Assembly (NCBI GenBank): GCA_030220185.1
Contig: JASPKZ010000425.1
Span: 1,265,501-1,329,500 of the forward strand
Length of the DNA: 64,000 bases
Direction of reading: 5' to 3'
Source of the DNA: Diploptera punctata
Lineage: Eukaryota > Arthropoda > Insecta > Blattodea > Blaberidae
Positions 33,891-45,400 of this stretch are shown in pieces (position 1 is the stretch's first letter; every line of letters starts with the position of its first letter). The position numbers were made by a program, and so were the translations under genes. The notes under the pieces were generated by a model. It was not told the origin of the DNA and did not search any database. It saw only the letters and a list, made by a program, of their open reading frames with translations.

Positions 33891-35104
33891 TGCCACAAGT
33901 GAGTAATGATCTTAGATGGGAATATTTAATTGAATTATAATGTAAGTACCTTCGCAAATTCTTGTTACGTGACTCAAATGCTTCTTCCGAGAGCATTTCT
34001 ACTGGAAAAAAAATAAAAAATAAAAAAAAATAAACATCAGCCTCAACAATCTCCGTTCCATGGATTTGTATCCGGTGGATACTGGAAGGCATGTAATATT
34101 AGGGATGAAGACTCAGGTATAAATTTGCAGTCTCTGTTGTATGTTCTTTTAATTTATTGGTATCAATATTAAATTAACCAGAAAATATATACAATATTAC
34201 ACCGAATCGTCTTACGAGGTCTCAATTGTTGCTGTAGTTCAAGATACTTTGTAAAAAATTGCAAAAAATAAATATTCTAGCTATACTGCCATCATTAGTA
34301 GTCCCATAATTAAGCTTTGGCATGTCTATTAAATGCCTAATAGTTTAGTTCATTCTGCATATACGTATTTCTTTCTGTATTTCCTTTTGTCTTCACTGTC
34401 ATTTACATACTTTAATTCAATAGGAAATATGAAATGGGCATTCCAGGCAACGTATATAGCTATGCAAAGTGGACAGTCGTACGAATACCTTTGAACCTCA
34501 CTTCATAATTTTTGGAATCGGAAAACATATCCACAAGATTGGCAAAATGTCTCCTTGAGCGCTCTCGAAACGTCTTTCCATCAATCATAGTTAAATTGAA
34601 ATTGAAATCAACATAGACCTCTTCACCATAAAGAATAACTTTAATTTTATCTAATTTATGAATTTGTTAATCTATCTCATTAACCTCTTATGGAGATTCT
34701 TGTTTAAACATGAATTTGAGAGGGAGGTAAAATCTTGCTGAGGATAGCCTTGTGTTTTGCTAGATGACTTGGTTGTTTGCTATTAATTGAAGAGGAAATA
34801 CGTATACGATGAACAAGGATTCAGAGACATCAGGACATTGAAATCTCCCCTTATAAGAGGAATGGTCTGAACTGCCATAGCATCCTCGTTTTTTTGGTTA
34901 ATTTCATGCTTGCAGCCACCATCTCCGGGGTTTCAGAAGAATTTTTTCCAATAGCAGATATCCTTTTGACTGTATGGTCAACAAGGACTTGCAAGGTGAC
35001 CTCTGCAGATGATTCTACAATTTTAATTGTGGTTGGGTCTGGATAAAAAACATTCTTTTGCTCTAGTTACATTTTTATAGATTGGATAAATATTTTTATT
35101 TCAT

Positions 35105-35437
35105 CCATCCATCCATAGTAATTCTGCCCGAAGGCAGGTCTTTCACTGCAATCATAGCATTTTCATGCTATGCTTTGCAGCTTTACTAGGAAATTGTAGG
35201 TGTGGTAGCTTCCCGTTGCTTTCCACACTGGTGAAGGATGATGATGATGATAATGGTAATGATGATGGCCATATGATTTCGGGGACCGTTTGGACCATAA
35301 CGTTTTCCTGACATTTGTCTTACAGGTGAGGAAAAACCCCGATAAAACTTCACCAGAAAAACTGTCCCGACCGGGGATCGAACCCGGGCCCGCTGCGTGA
35401 CAAGGCAGCACGCTACCTCGAGACCACAGTGGTGGAC
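35105..35437 (-). repeat. tRNA-derived SINE, full-length, GGATGGAT-tail family
   Basis: An 11-bp duplication TTTTATTTCAT lies at 35094-35104 and 35438-35448. The minus strand has a tRNA-like head (CTCGAGGTAGCGTGCTGCC, GGGTTCGATCCCCGGTCGGG), a body with the complement of ATGATGATGATAATG, and a GGATGGATGGAT tail. It interrupts the Transib-like remnant. Its antisense and sense frames give spurious His-rich reading frames. Confidence 0.9.
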
Positions 35438-36227
35438 TTTTATTTCATTGTAGCATTATATTATAAGAGTGTTTTGAATAGCTTCCGTCAGTGAACAAAG
35501 CTAAAGGTTTTTCGGGCGAGTATGATATTAAGTTGGAACTTTTTCTATGTATTGTCATGCCTGATTTCGTAATAGTCTGCACTAATTTAGCAGTATTCCT
35601 TCTTCCAACTAAATGCAAGATACAGCTTGCAGCGAATGTAAGTCAAAAGGAGCTTGATTTTACTCCGCCTTGATTACACAGACATTTCTATGAACATTTT
35701 TATTGGGCAGCCTTGAATTGCTTGAAAGTCAGAATGAGCAAACAAATTCTCTGAACTGAATTTCTTTATCAAGCCAGCTACTCTCATCTTCTAAAAACCT
35801 ATCCACTACATGCGTATGTTTTGCCTTTTTACTGTCAAGTCTACTTGTGACATTTTTAATTTTACCTATTGGATCTTCAGAAAGAACTATTTCATCATCA
35901 ATTTGCCATAATTGTTTCTTTGTTTTGAACGTATTCTAGGATGTTGGAGTTCTTAACAACTAATTCACGCTTATCTTATCAAATTTCGAAAAAGCTCCCT
36001 CCCACAAATGGCCGGCATTCTTAGAAAAGAAACACATATGTAGATGTAGCTCACACGGATGCAAGTGGTTAGATACAAATCATATAGAAGTTTATTTTTT
36101 GGCTGTTTTTGTAAACGCTTATGTCGACATTAAATTGAATGTAGGTGAATCTTGTAGTGGGGGTAAACATAAAAAAAAACTCTTTTTACACACTTTATAT
36201 TAGCTTGACCTTTATCTATCTATCTAT

Positions 36228-37015
36228 GTAACGGAATCTTTCAACGCGATTTTCACCCACTTAAAATCATTGGATCGACTTGAAACTTTGTATACTTGTA
36301 AAGGACCCGTGACAATGCAATAATTTCATTTTTTTCTAAAATCCTGGCCAGAATCATCAGAAAATAAAAAAAAAGTGTCTTTGTATCTACGTAACGGAAT
36401 CTTTGAACACGATTTTCACCCACTTAGAAATATTGGATCGACTTGAATCTTTGTATACTTGTAAAGGACCCGTGACAATACAATAATTTCATATTTATTT
36501 TCTAAAATCCTGGCCAGAATCATCAGAAAATAAAGAAAGTGCCTTTGTATCTTTGTAACGGAATCTTCGAACACGATTTTCACCCACTTAGAAACATTGG
36601 ATCGATTTGAAACTTTGTATACTTGTAAAGGACTCGTCACAATACGATAATTTCATATTTATTTTCTAAAATCGTGGCCGGAATATTCAGAAAATAAAAA
36701 AAGTGTCTTTGTAACGGAATCTTTGAACACGATTTCCACCCACTTAGAAACATTGGATCGACTTGAAACTTTGAATACTTATAAGGGACCCGTCACAATA
36801 CAATAATTTCATATTTATTTTCTAAAATCCTGGCCAGAATCATCACAAAATAAAAAAAAAGTGTATTTGTATCTTTGTAACGGAATCTTTGAACACGATT
36901 TTCACCCACTTAGAAACATTGGATCGACTTGAAACTTTGTATACTTGTAAGGGACCCGTGACAATACAATAATTTAATATTTTGTTTCTAAAATCCTGGC
37001 CAGAATAATCAGGGA
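36228..37015. repeat. Tandem array, five units of 156-166 bp
   Basis: Units start at 36228, 36391, 36555, 36711 and 36877 with GTAACGGAATCTTT and contain ACGATTTTCACCCACTTAGA and GGATCGACTTGAAACTTTG. The other copy of this module (from 47692) has a single unit, so the array was amplified here. It is preceded by TTATATTAGCTTGACC in both copies. Confidence 0.9.
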
Positions 37016-37068
37016 AAAAAATGAAAACTGGTATAATAGGTTGCGGACTTGTCGACTTTTTAGTCAAT

Positions 37069-37160
37069 CGTTGTAAGAACTCAGTTGGTAGAGTGGTGAA
37101 CTGTAGTGGTATATAATTTCAGTAATCCAAAAGTTGCTGGTTCAAATCCGGCTGGGATGA
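37069..37160 (+). repeat. tRNA-Tyr-derived sequence with intron-like insert, copy 1
   Basis: CTCAGTTGGTAGAGTGGTG, then ACTGTAG (anticodon GTA), an insert of about 20 bp, then the rest of the anticodon arm and GCTGGTTCAAATCCGGC. This matches the layout of an intron-containing tRNA-Tyr. The acceptor stem is degraded and the element lies in a repeated module, so it is called a tRNA-derived repeat and not a gene. Confidence 0.7.
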
Positions 37161-37261
37161 TTTTTTTAGAAGAGTATTACTTTTAGCTCATACTACAATA
37201 GTATCGAACTTAAAGATATTTACATTTTTATCTTATTCTTTGAAATATTAAAACTAAAAAA

Positions 37262-37747
37262 TAAAAAATAAATAATACTTTTAAAAAAACTGAAACAACA
37301 CGCTTTATTAGAAAACCAAACTAAAAAAATTAAAAATAATTTTAATTTCAAACACGCTTCGGATAAAATTAAAGTGGTCAACAAAAACATAATCTCCAAC
37401 ACATATAGAATAAAACTAGAGTTATCAACAAAACGAAAATAATTTTACCATCAAAAGCGTGGGGTGCTTTTTATGATTTTTACATTTCCTTCTTAGAGAC
37501 TTTACTTTTACCAATATCTGTTTATCAAATATATTAATTGATATAAAGCAGCCCACGCTTTTGATGGTAAAATTATTTTATTTTTGTTGATAACTCTAAT
37601 TTTATTCTATATGTGTTGGAGATGATTTTTTTGTTGACCACTTTAATTTTATCCCAAGCGTGCTGGAAATTAAAATTAATTTTAATTTTTTTAGTTCGGT
37701 TTTCTAATAAAGCGTGTTGTTTTAGTTTTTTAAAACTGTTATTTATT
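37262..37747. repeat. Long foldback, copy 1 (arms about 200 bp)
   Basis: The left arm (37267-37468) and right arm (37547-37747) pair: CAACACGCTTTATTAGAAAA with TTTTCTAATAAAGCGTGTTG, and TTTTACCATCAAAAGCGTGG with CCCACGCTTTTGATGGTAAA. Loop about 78 bp. A second copy is at 48283-48785 at the same place in the module. Confidence 0.88.
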
Positions 37748-37799
37748 AAATAAAAAATATATGTATATTAATTTCCTGTAGATTGTGCTCTATTTTCTT

Positions 37800-38430
37800 T
37801 CGGTTGCCCACTGTATATTAATACATATTCATCAATTTTAATAATGCACAAATTTTTATATCTTTTTTCTTTTATTTCTTGTATTATTTCTTCTTTCCTT
37901 TTAAACCAAGACATAACATCCCAAGTAGCAATTCTTAATATGTTTTTCTTTTTCCAAATCGTAGACCTTTTCCTAGCGTTTGTCGTATTTTGTTTCCGTC
38001 TTTGATCCGAGGCTTGATCCTTGGGACTGCGAGCAATGTATAAGATACACCTTGAAGTGGGTTGCTAGCCCGTTTTCATGGCGGGTTTATTATTCGGGGT
38101 TTCCTCCCTAGGCTGATCACCTTCACCCAGCTCCAGAGCTCAGCCTGCCCCGTTTTATTTCGGAGTTGTCTCTCCTAGATGGGTTGTCTTGCAGGACTAA
38201 CGAACCGCATTCGCCCATTTGTCAATCTACAAGGCAGTAGATGTAGAGTTGCCTCTTCCGTCAGGTACACCGTACCGAAGGACTCCTTCTCCGCTGTATC
38301 TGCCGTTGAGGTCTTCACCGTAACCCTGGCAAGGGGCCCTCACAAGGTACTATCAGCTGGGCAAGCTGAACCAACGTTTTTTTACGAGGTGTTACTCCTC
38401 CCCCTCACACTTTTTCAACCTGGCTTGGGA
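37800..38430 (-). pseudogene. Non-LTR retrotransposon 5' region with endonuclease start
   Basis: The minus strand reads TTNARKRSTIWKKKNILRIA, then TWDVMSWFKRKEEIIQEIKE and KIDEYVLIYSGQP. This corresponds to the N-terminal 'IATWNVRSL' strand and '...YxLIYSG' of an APE endonuclease. The preceding GC-rich 400 bp (38030-38430) would be the element's 5' UTR. The rest of the element is absent. Confidence 0.55.
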
Positions 38431-38436
38431 CAGGCT

Positions 38437-38815
38437 ATGGAGCAGAAACTAGAGCTGATACAACAAAAACTAAACAAATAATAAGCACATGCGAAATGAA
38501 AATCTTAAGAACTATTCAGGGGAAAACATTATTTGATAAAATACACAACACGGAAATTAGGGACAACTGTAATATTCAAGACATAACCAAATTTATTATA
38601 GATAGACGAAAATATTGGAAGGGTCATATAGAAAGAATGGAAGAAAACCGGCTTGCAAAAAGAGCTAAAGAAGATAGACCAATGGACGGGAGAAGAACAA
38701 GAGGAAGTCCTGCCAAGAGATGGATAGACAGTGAATGTACATCCAGTACGTCTTCCTCCGAGGAGTGATTTTGGAAATAAACAGGATGAAAATCCTACAA
38801 ATTAAGTTTAAGAAG
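38437..38815 (+). pseudogene. Non-LTR retrotransposon C-terminal fragment
   Basis: Reads YGAETRADTTKTKQIISTCE, then MKILRTIQGKTLFDKIHNTE, RRKYWKGHIERMEENRLAKR and RRTRGSPAKRWIDSECTSS, and a stop, followed by a GAAGAAGAAG tail. Typical end of an insect non-LTR polyprotein. It abuts the opposite-strand 5' region at 37800-38430. Confidence 0.8.
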
Positions 38816-38819
38816 AAGA

Positions 38820-39798
38820 AGAATTTCCTGTATTAATTATTCTATAGATCCTTCAATTAGAATTGCCATTGACATTAGAAATAAAAAAAAGTTATATCCG
38901 CACTCCGTGATAGTTTGAACAAAACTGATCGATCAATAACAGTAATACTTTATATACACTTACCTCCAAACAGCTGACTTTAAGGGAGTGAGGGCCTTTT
39001 ATGAGACACTTGTGTTTACATCTCTTATCATACAAGTCTTCTTATCAAACCTACAATTCTGGACTTACTCGCCCCTAGATATGTCATTTTCCCCATCGTG
39101 GAGAGGGAGAGAATGCCAAACGAGCGTGTGGGAGTAGAATGCAAGAGAATCAAAATCAATGCACGTAAAATTACTATTATTTTGCCGGGACCAATACATT
39201 TGTTCACATTGGACAGATGTCCGCATTACTCACGTTCCGGATTAAACAAGTTTTACTGTATTATTAAATTAGTATTGTTTACAACATTTAGACTATTATC
39301 AATTTATTATTGTATCTCGTTCCGGTATTATGTTTCGTTTTAATTAAATATCAGTTTACTGTGAATCTGCAAATAAAACGTCTGCTAACACTTGTCGAAA
39401 TTGCACGCTCCGCCACTGTTTATAATTAATCTATTCTGGACTATCTTTAAACGAAATTATTGTAATCTAATTTATGTCATATATACTTATAATAGGCTTA
39501 TAGTTGTAGCAATATAAAAACAGCAACACATTTAGGTTATTCTATGCCACAGTGCCACTTGTGAATATCCGATCGGAGAAAATATGACTGCTACCGTCAT
39601 GCTGGCCACAGGATAACATACATTCCCGCTAGAACCAATTGCCAACAAGGGAATTCTGTCTCAGCAGTCCACCTATATTAGTGTGCAAGTTACGATGAGA
39701 AAATGGGAAAGTTAGTACACACCAGATTAGTTTAGCATCCAGTTGTTTGTTAGCGAGTTTTTCTGATAAGTTGGCTACACTGCATGAGCAATAGCTAA
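38820..39798. other. Intergenic stretch, nothing recognised
   Basis: No protein-like frame and no clear repeat structure. Two short frames (about 60-80 codons) on opposite strands lack any recognisable motif. Confidence 0.5.
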
Positions 39799-39828
39799 TC
39801 ATCATCATCATTGGCGTGACGGTCCTTT

Positions 39829-39925
<97 letters not shown>

Positions 39926-39970
39926 TTTATTATTATTATAAAAGGACCGTCACGCCAATGATGATGATGA
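39799..39970. repeat. TAA microsatellite inside a palindrome
   Basis: About 100 bp of TAA/ATT units flanked by inverted arms CATCATCATCATTGGCGTGA plus CGGTCCTTTTATAATAAT, and their exact complements ending TCACGCCAATGATGATGATG. The third copy of GACGGTCCTTTTAT lies just right of the palindrome (39969), so the arm is also part of a DNA transposon end or target. Confidence 0.85.
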
Positions 39971-41226
39971 CGGTCCTTTTATGCTGTGGTTTATCTACGA
40001 CGCAACGCGCCAGCGCAAAAATTGCTCCCCATGTATTTAAATGGATGTGGTTTATCTAAAACGCAAATTGCTGCCGCAAAAAAATTTGCGCTGACATGTC
40101 GCGTCGTGTTTTGGAATCTCTTGAATCCAGGACGCAATTTTCCAGCGCAAACAAAGAATATAGAAGCTATTATCTGTACTCATTGGTGTAATTGCTAAAA
40201 ACAAACGAAGCTTTTATGACAAAATGTCGGAAATACAGCGCTTGTTTTGTAACTTTACAATTTTTAACGACGATAGTTTGATAGCTTTGTTGCAAATCAT
40301 CGAGTTCTATATATGTTTTATACAGTTTGAGCATGAATGAGTTCAGATATGTACAGAAAAAAAGTTATTGTGGCTTAAATTTAGTCAAGAAATAAATAAA
40401 AGCTGTAAATATTGTATTGTATCTTAGGGGTATTATGGATGTACGTAAATTTCGCCTTCTATTAAATTCAAAACCTGATAAAACTGCTCAGGCGAAAATC
40501 TGAAGTATTCTAAAATTTGGTATTATCATCAACCGTATGTTTATTTAAGAACTTAAGAATAATTTGTTCTCTAATTTTCCATACAACTTTCATATGATGC
40601 TGTTGCTCTAGGTACTTTTTCCTGTCTTTACTAATATTTCGTACTATTTTAAACGTTTTGCAAGGATACTTAAAACTATTTTTATAAATAATTTTTATGT
40701 GTTTATCTATGTACACAAATTATGACTTTTCCTGTCAATTTATTTTCCAAAGTTCTTTATTAGAATTGAAGTTGACATATGTGAACGCTTATAAAATTAA
40801 ATCCACCAGAAGGCAGGACATATGTGTGAATGACCAACATTTGCATTTAATTCCAAAACATATTTTAAGAAATAAATGTTCAATCACTTTATTTTGTTAG
40901 GTTCCATTGGGTCAGTTTAGTGTACATCAGATTAGTTTATAGTTTACTAAATAGTATGTATAATAATTTATTTCAATAGGTTATTCAGGGACAGGTTTGT
41001 ATACATCCATTTTGTCATAAACACGTTTGCAAATTTATTATGAACGTTGGTCATTTCGATTTCCCATATATGTGGTGCCATCTGGCGACAATTCCGTAAA
41101 CATAAGCGCCGTAACGGTTGCTCTCCATGCTAAACCAGCATCACGCCGAGCGAAACGCGAATTCGCATCACGTCGGGCGCGACACGCTGTATAATAAACC
41201 GTAGCATTAGTTTGATCATAGCCTCC
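39971..41226. other. Probable DNA-transposon debris, unclassified
   Basis: Starts with three variants of a GC-richer motif (GACGCAACGCGCCAGCGCAA, AACGCAAATTGCTGCCGC, GACGCAATTTTCCAGCGC). The segment 40825-40945 recurs inverted at 49235-49330, and part of 40560-40700 resembles 49640-49730, so this is a repeat family of more than 300 bp. A minus-strand frame (40510-40716) is rich in Lys/Ile with no recognised motif. Confidence 0.45.
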
Positions 41227-42438
41227 CTCATAACCAGTGGCGGTTCCAAAGAGGGGGCCATGCCCCCCCCCCCCCGAGAATTTTTTAAACATAAATTATT
41301 AGACTAATTAATTAACTATTATCGTGCACTTAAAAATCAATTAAACTTTGGTGTATTAATTAGCAAAGAGCGTTGCTGATCGGCCACGAGTTAACTCGTT
41401 TGTTTATGCGATCATCATAAAAAAGACGCTGGTAATGTTCGTTTTGTGTTACATGATGTGAAATTTTTGTCTTGTTTAGTGTTGTATTTTCACTCCAGTA
41501 GAAGAACAAAACATAAGGGTGTAACTAGTGTAAATAAGGTTAATGTGCAGGCAGGATTCTCCACATTGCAAACCTAAAAGTAATACTTTTTATTTCCTTA
41601 GTACCTACAAATTTGTAATTCAGCCAAATTTTGCTCACACTCAATCTCTGTTTTAGAAAAAAAAAAATTGAAAAATAAATGGAACTACACCGCTGCTCAA
41701 AATTAAAGGACCAGCTTCGTACTACCCTCGAAAAAATAGGTACTTTTTAAATGACTGTATCTTCGCGAAAATTAATAAAAAAAAGTGTCTTGAAGCTTGA
41801 AGGCTCTGGTGTCTAAGATGGAATGGGTGATTTCTATATCTTGTCATTTATTAATTTACTTCACTAGAATATCAAGTTACAAGAACTGCAAATACGTAGG
41901 GTTGGAAAACGACAGCTGACTCCAGAACTAATCAGCAATGCGATTCTTTTTCTTGTCCACTTCAATAATTTTTTTCAGTATAAAGCGGAAGAAGCAGAGC
42001 GACAAAAATTGTCAAATTCGACTTGTTACACATTTTTTTATGATACTCGTACATCGCTTATATGATGTAGTTAAATTATGATGATTTCATTAATTTGTTA
42101 TCTATTTCATCTAATTTTAATGGTGTTTGTCACATTCTATCCCTGCGTTCTTAGATGTTTAAATGAAACAACTCTGATGTAGGCCTACCTTTTTAGAGAC
42201 TATTCGATTTTACTACACCATACGAGCGTATGATATTCTTGTGTGTTTTTTTTAGTATTATTTACAAGTTTTCCAGATTAAAGATGGCGTAGAATTGTGT
42301 TTGATATAAACAAATATTCATTTTGAGAATTTTCCTCATCATTGAGTTTTTCTCCAACCAATCTTAGTAATTAACATGAATTAAAACAATAAATAAATAT
42401 AAATGACTACAGACTTATAGACTATCATTTTGCAACAA

Positions 42439-43630
42439 TAATCATCATCAACAATCACGGATTAAGCCCATGTGGCTTGTTCCGGTCTCATAGATTCTCA
42501 TTCAAAAGTTGGATCCATCTCTTCTTCGGTCTACCAACATTCCTGCGTACTTTCGGTTTGTATTTAAGTATAATTTTGGGAATGCGATCATCTTCCATTC
42601 TCTGAACATGTTTTTTCCATTTTTTTCTAGATTCTTTTATTCTATCTAAGAGTTTAAAGATATTTAGCTCATTTCTAACATCTTCACTTCTTCTCTTATC
42701 TAGAAGTTTGCAACCAGCCACACTTCTCAGAAATCTCATTTCAGCTGCTTCTATGAACCAAAATTCACTACCATATAATAGTAAGGGAACTGCCACTACT
42801 TTATCAAATTTTAGTTTTGTTTCTTTTCTTGTGCTTTTAAATATCCTTTTGATTGTTCCACATATATAATTAAATGTGTTAAGTTTGTTAAATAGATCTT
42901 CATTTTTAAAATAGGAGATTTCATAACCCAGGTATTTAAAATGGTTCACTTGTTCAATGGGTTTCCCCTCCAGAATTATTTTAGCTCTTACGGTATCTGA
43001 TCCCTTAAAAGCTAGGATTTTCGTTTTACTTATTGATATATTGAAATTATATTTCTGCATAATGTTATTTAACTGAAAGAGCGATTTCTGTATACCATCT
43101 TCCGAACTAGACATTAGAACTTGGTCGTCTGCAAAAAGTAAGGTATCTAACATCTTATTTCTTATTTTGAAATGTGAGTCCGAGTTTATCTGCCAATTAT
43201 ATATGATATTGTCAATATAAATATTAAAAAGGGAGGATGAAAGTGGACATCCCTGTCTTACACCTCTATTTATTGTTGCTGTTATATTGTTTTTATTTTT
43301 GCCTCTAGTTTCTATTGTTATTTTATTTTCTACATATAGACTTTTTATTGCCGTTATTAGGTGCTGAGGTACTCCTTTCTCTTTCATTATATTCCACAAT
43401 TTATTTCTGTTAACTTTGTCAAATGCCTTTTCAAGATCTATAAATGCCCTAAAAGTTGGTAGATTATATTCTCTATGTTTCTCAATTATTTGATTGATAG
43501 TGAAAATGCAATCTGAACACGATCTGCCTTTCCTGAATCCATTCTGAGCTTCTAGAATAATACTTTCCATAATTACATTTAAACGATTTTTCAATATAGT
43601 TGCATACATTTTATAACAGGTACCCAAGAT
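42439..43630 (-). mobile_element. 5'-truncated RTE with intact 380-residue reverse transcriptase frame
   Basis: A 12-bp duplication ATTTTGCAACAA lies at 42427-42438 and 43631-43642; the tail is ATGATGATTAT on the minus strand. A single frame without stops (42488-43630) carries GTCYKMYATILKNRL, NGFRKGRSCSDCIFTINQII, FRAFIDLEKAFDKVNRNKLW (motif A), GVRQGCPLSSSLFN, TLLFADDQVLM (catalytic Asp pair), FKYLGYEISYFKNEDL, LLLYGSEFW and RRNVGRPKKRW. Endonuclease and RT fingers are lost by truncation at insertion. The absence of stops makes it the youngest RTE copy in the window. Confidence 0.92.
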
Positions 43631-43644
43631 ATTTTGCAACAAAC

Positions 43645-43945
43645 ATTAACAAATTTCTCTTAATTAAAGTTCTCCATCGTTCTCTGCCCTCTGTGTCTTC
43701 ATCTGTTACACCAAATTTCTTCACTGGATTTTGAATGTTGTTCTTCCAGGTTGTTCTTGGTCTTCCTTTTATGTTCCTTCTTTCAATTTTCCATGCATAG
43801 ACAGCCTTTGATAGTCTTCCATCCTGCATTCTTCTTACGTGTCCATACCATTTTAGCCTTCTGTGTTCAATCTCATTCATTATAGGCCTATTTCTTTCTG
43901 CATTCATCCATTTTCTAATTTTTTCCAGTCGAGATTTAGAAAGAT
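43645..43945 (-). pseudogene. Non-LTR C-terminal fragment split by the RTE insertion
   Basis: Reads NRPIMNEIEHRRLKWYGHVR, RMQDGRLSKAVYAWKIERRN, then IKGRPRTTWKNNIQ and RWRTLIKRN. Its downstream side is cut by the RTE copy at 43630. Confidence 0.8.
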
Positions 43946-44454
43946 TATTAAAAGAATAAAAATAAATACCTAAACTATTTTTTTATTCAAGTGACAACCC
44001 CTCTTAATTGGTTTATATAAAATAAAGCTTTATTAAGTGGCGTAACTTTTTCGGCCGTACCTTATACAAAAAGGTGTCTCGGGCCCCAATTTATTGATAT
44101 AAGAATGTTTTCTTCTTTTTATTAAACCAATAACTACCACGAACTGTTTCTTATGGACAGATAAAATAAACTGTTTACTAAAGAGGCCTCTGCACTCATA
44201 ATGTAAATTTATCCTCGTTAAATAAAATGTAGATGTTATTATGCTGATATTTTAGTGGTGTATCTCCTATCTAACTAAACATTTCGTTAGAAGTTCTTTT
44301 TTCAGCTCATACATTTAAAATTGCTTACACTGTGTACCAACTTACGATAGAGTAGGGTTAAACGAGTTCTACGTTACGCAACTCTTAGTAGACTATATTA
44401 GATTAGGCCTATCAATATTCTGTTTATTGTTTTAGGAATTTTGAAATGACGGAA

Positions 44455-44825
44455 AATGCTCGAACCCAAACCCAATAAGTTCATACTTCAAAAAAGTAGA
44501 GAAAAGAGATAACAGTAATGAAACACGGGAAACACCTACAAAAATATCTAATACATCACCATTATGTTGTGATGATGGAAATTTTAATAGTAATACTTTG
44601 TCAGTTTCTTTCAATGAAGTTGGACTTAACGATAGGCCTAATCTGCATATGAACATTGGATAACCAACTAACAATGAAAACAATAAGACATTTTCGACCA
44701 TCAGTAACAGTACTTTTGCCAATGATATAGGGTTTATTGTAAATAAAAAGACCGATGAATATACAAAGTGTTAATTATTGAAACGACCTTGGAAACCATC
44801 GAAGTCATACAAACTCCCACATTCT
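44455..44825 (+). pseudogene. hAT transposase N-terminal remnant (ZMYM1-like type)
   Basis: Reads ETRETPTKISNTSPLCCDDG, a stop, NDIGFIVNKKTDEYTKC, a stop, then LLKRPWKPSKSYKLPHS. The 'DIGxFVxxKxxDxxKxxLLxxPWxPxxxYxFP' pattern is the entry to the TTF-type zinc finger of ZMYM1/hAT transposases as I know the family. The zinc finger itself is lost at the non-LTR insertion beginning at about 44826. This is the only transposase coding trace of the hAT family in the window. Confidence 0.65.
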
Positions 44826-45400
44826 AACTAACTACTCACTGGCACTATCGGACCCGTAGGTTCATGACCGCGCGGACATAATCTCTCCATATATCCCTAT
44901 CCTGAGCTAATGTTTTCCAATCATCCCCTGTATAATCTACTTACCTCAAATCATAGTTAATGTTATTATACCACCTCATTCTTGGTCTACCAATTGGTCG
45001 TTTTCCCTCTGGTTTTCCTACAAGAATCTTCCATGCACGTCTTTCATTCCCCATCCGTGCCACATGTCCTGCCCATCGCAGTCTACGAGACTTAACTGTT
45101 CGCATTATATCTGGCTTTCTATAAAGACCATGTAATTCACTGTTATGCAGCCTTCTCCATTCACCTGTCTGTTCATCTCTCTCTTTGGTCCAAACATTTT
45201 CGCAAGAACTTTATTCTCAAATATTCGTAATCTCCTTTCCTCCCTTAAAGTAAGAGTCCATGTTTCACATCCATATAGTATAACTGGTAGAATAGTAGTT
45301 TTATATATTTTCAGTTTAACGTTTTTTGAAAGGAGTTGGGACGTCAAGTCTCTGTAATGCATAATAACACGCATTTTCAGAATTAATCCTATGTTTAATC
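44826..45400 (-). pseudogene. Non-LTR retrotransposon 3' fragment (GKRPVGRPR family), third copy
   Basis: The minus strand reads YRDLTSQLLSKNVKLKIYKT, then TILPVILYGCETWTLTLREE and IFENKVLAKMFGPKREM; the rest, to the CCAGTGAGTAG-type tail, is frameshifted. Nearly the same sequence as 19064-19702. Confidence 0.85.

Larger units (their letters stand above)
33736..35940 (-). pseudogene. Transib/RAG1-like transposase remnant
   Basis: Five protein-like blocks on the minus strand, in order from right to left: KQLWQIDDEIVLSEDPIGKI with SRLDSKKAKHTHVVDRFLED (35731-35940); IKIVESSAEVTLQVLVDHTV with KRISAIGKNSSETPEMVAAS (34853-35045); KVILYGEEVYVDFNFNLTMI followed by DGK (34470-34680); PSSIHRIQIHGTEI, then after an A/T-rich insert PVEMLSEEAFESRNKNLRR (33945-34094); and SSDYLISS (33745-33845). 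The 'SEEAxESRNKxxRR' and 'SSDPLISS' blocks, with 'DGK' upstream, match my knowledge of Transib transposases and RAG1, where this Glu is the third catalytic residue. Split by a SINE and a microsatellite, with stops. Assignment is from remembered motifs. Confidence 0.55.

Noticed and set aside
35163..35411. His-rich 82-codon protein
   Set aside because: It lies wholly inside a SINE; the His run comes from the ATGATG repeat. The same false frame occurs at 56788-57006.
36228..37015. CRISPR array
   Set aside because: The repeated units are about 160 bp long and near-identical throughout, without short repeats and variable spacers, and the genome is eukaryotic.
38179..38481. 100-codon plus-strand gene
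   Set aside because: It overlaps the GC-rich 5' UTR of an opposite-strand retroelement and the start of another fragment; no domain signs.
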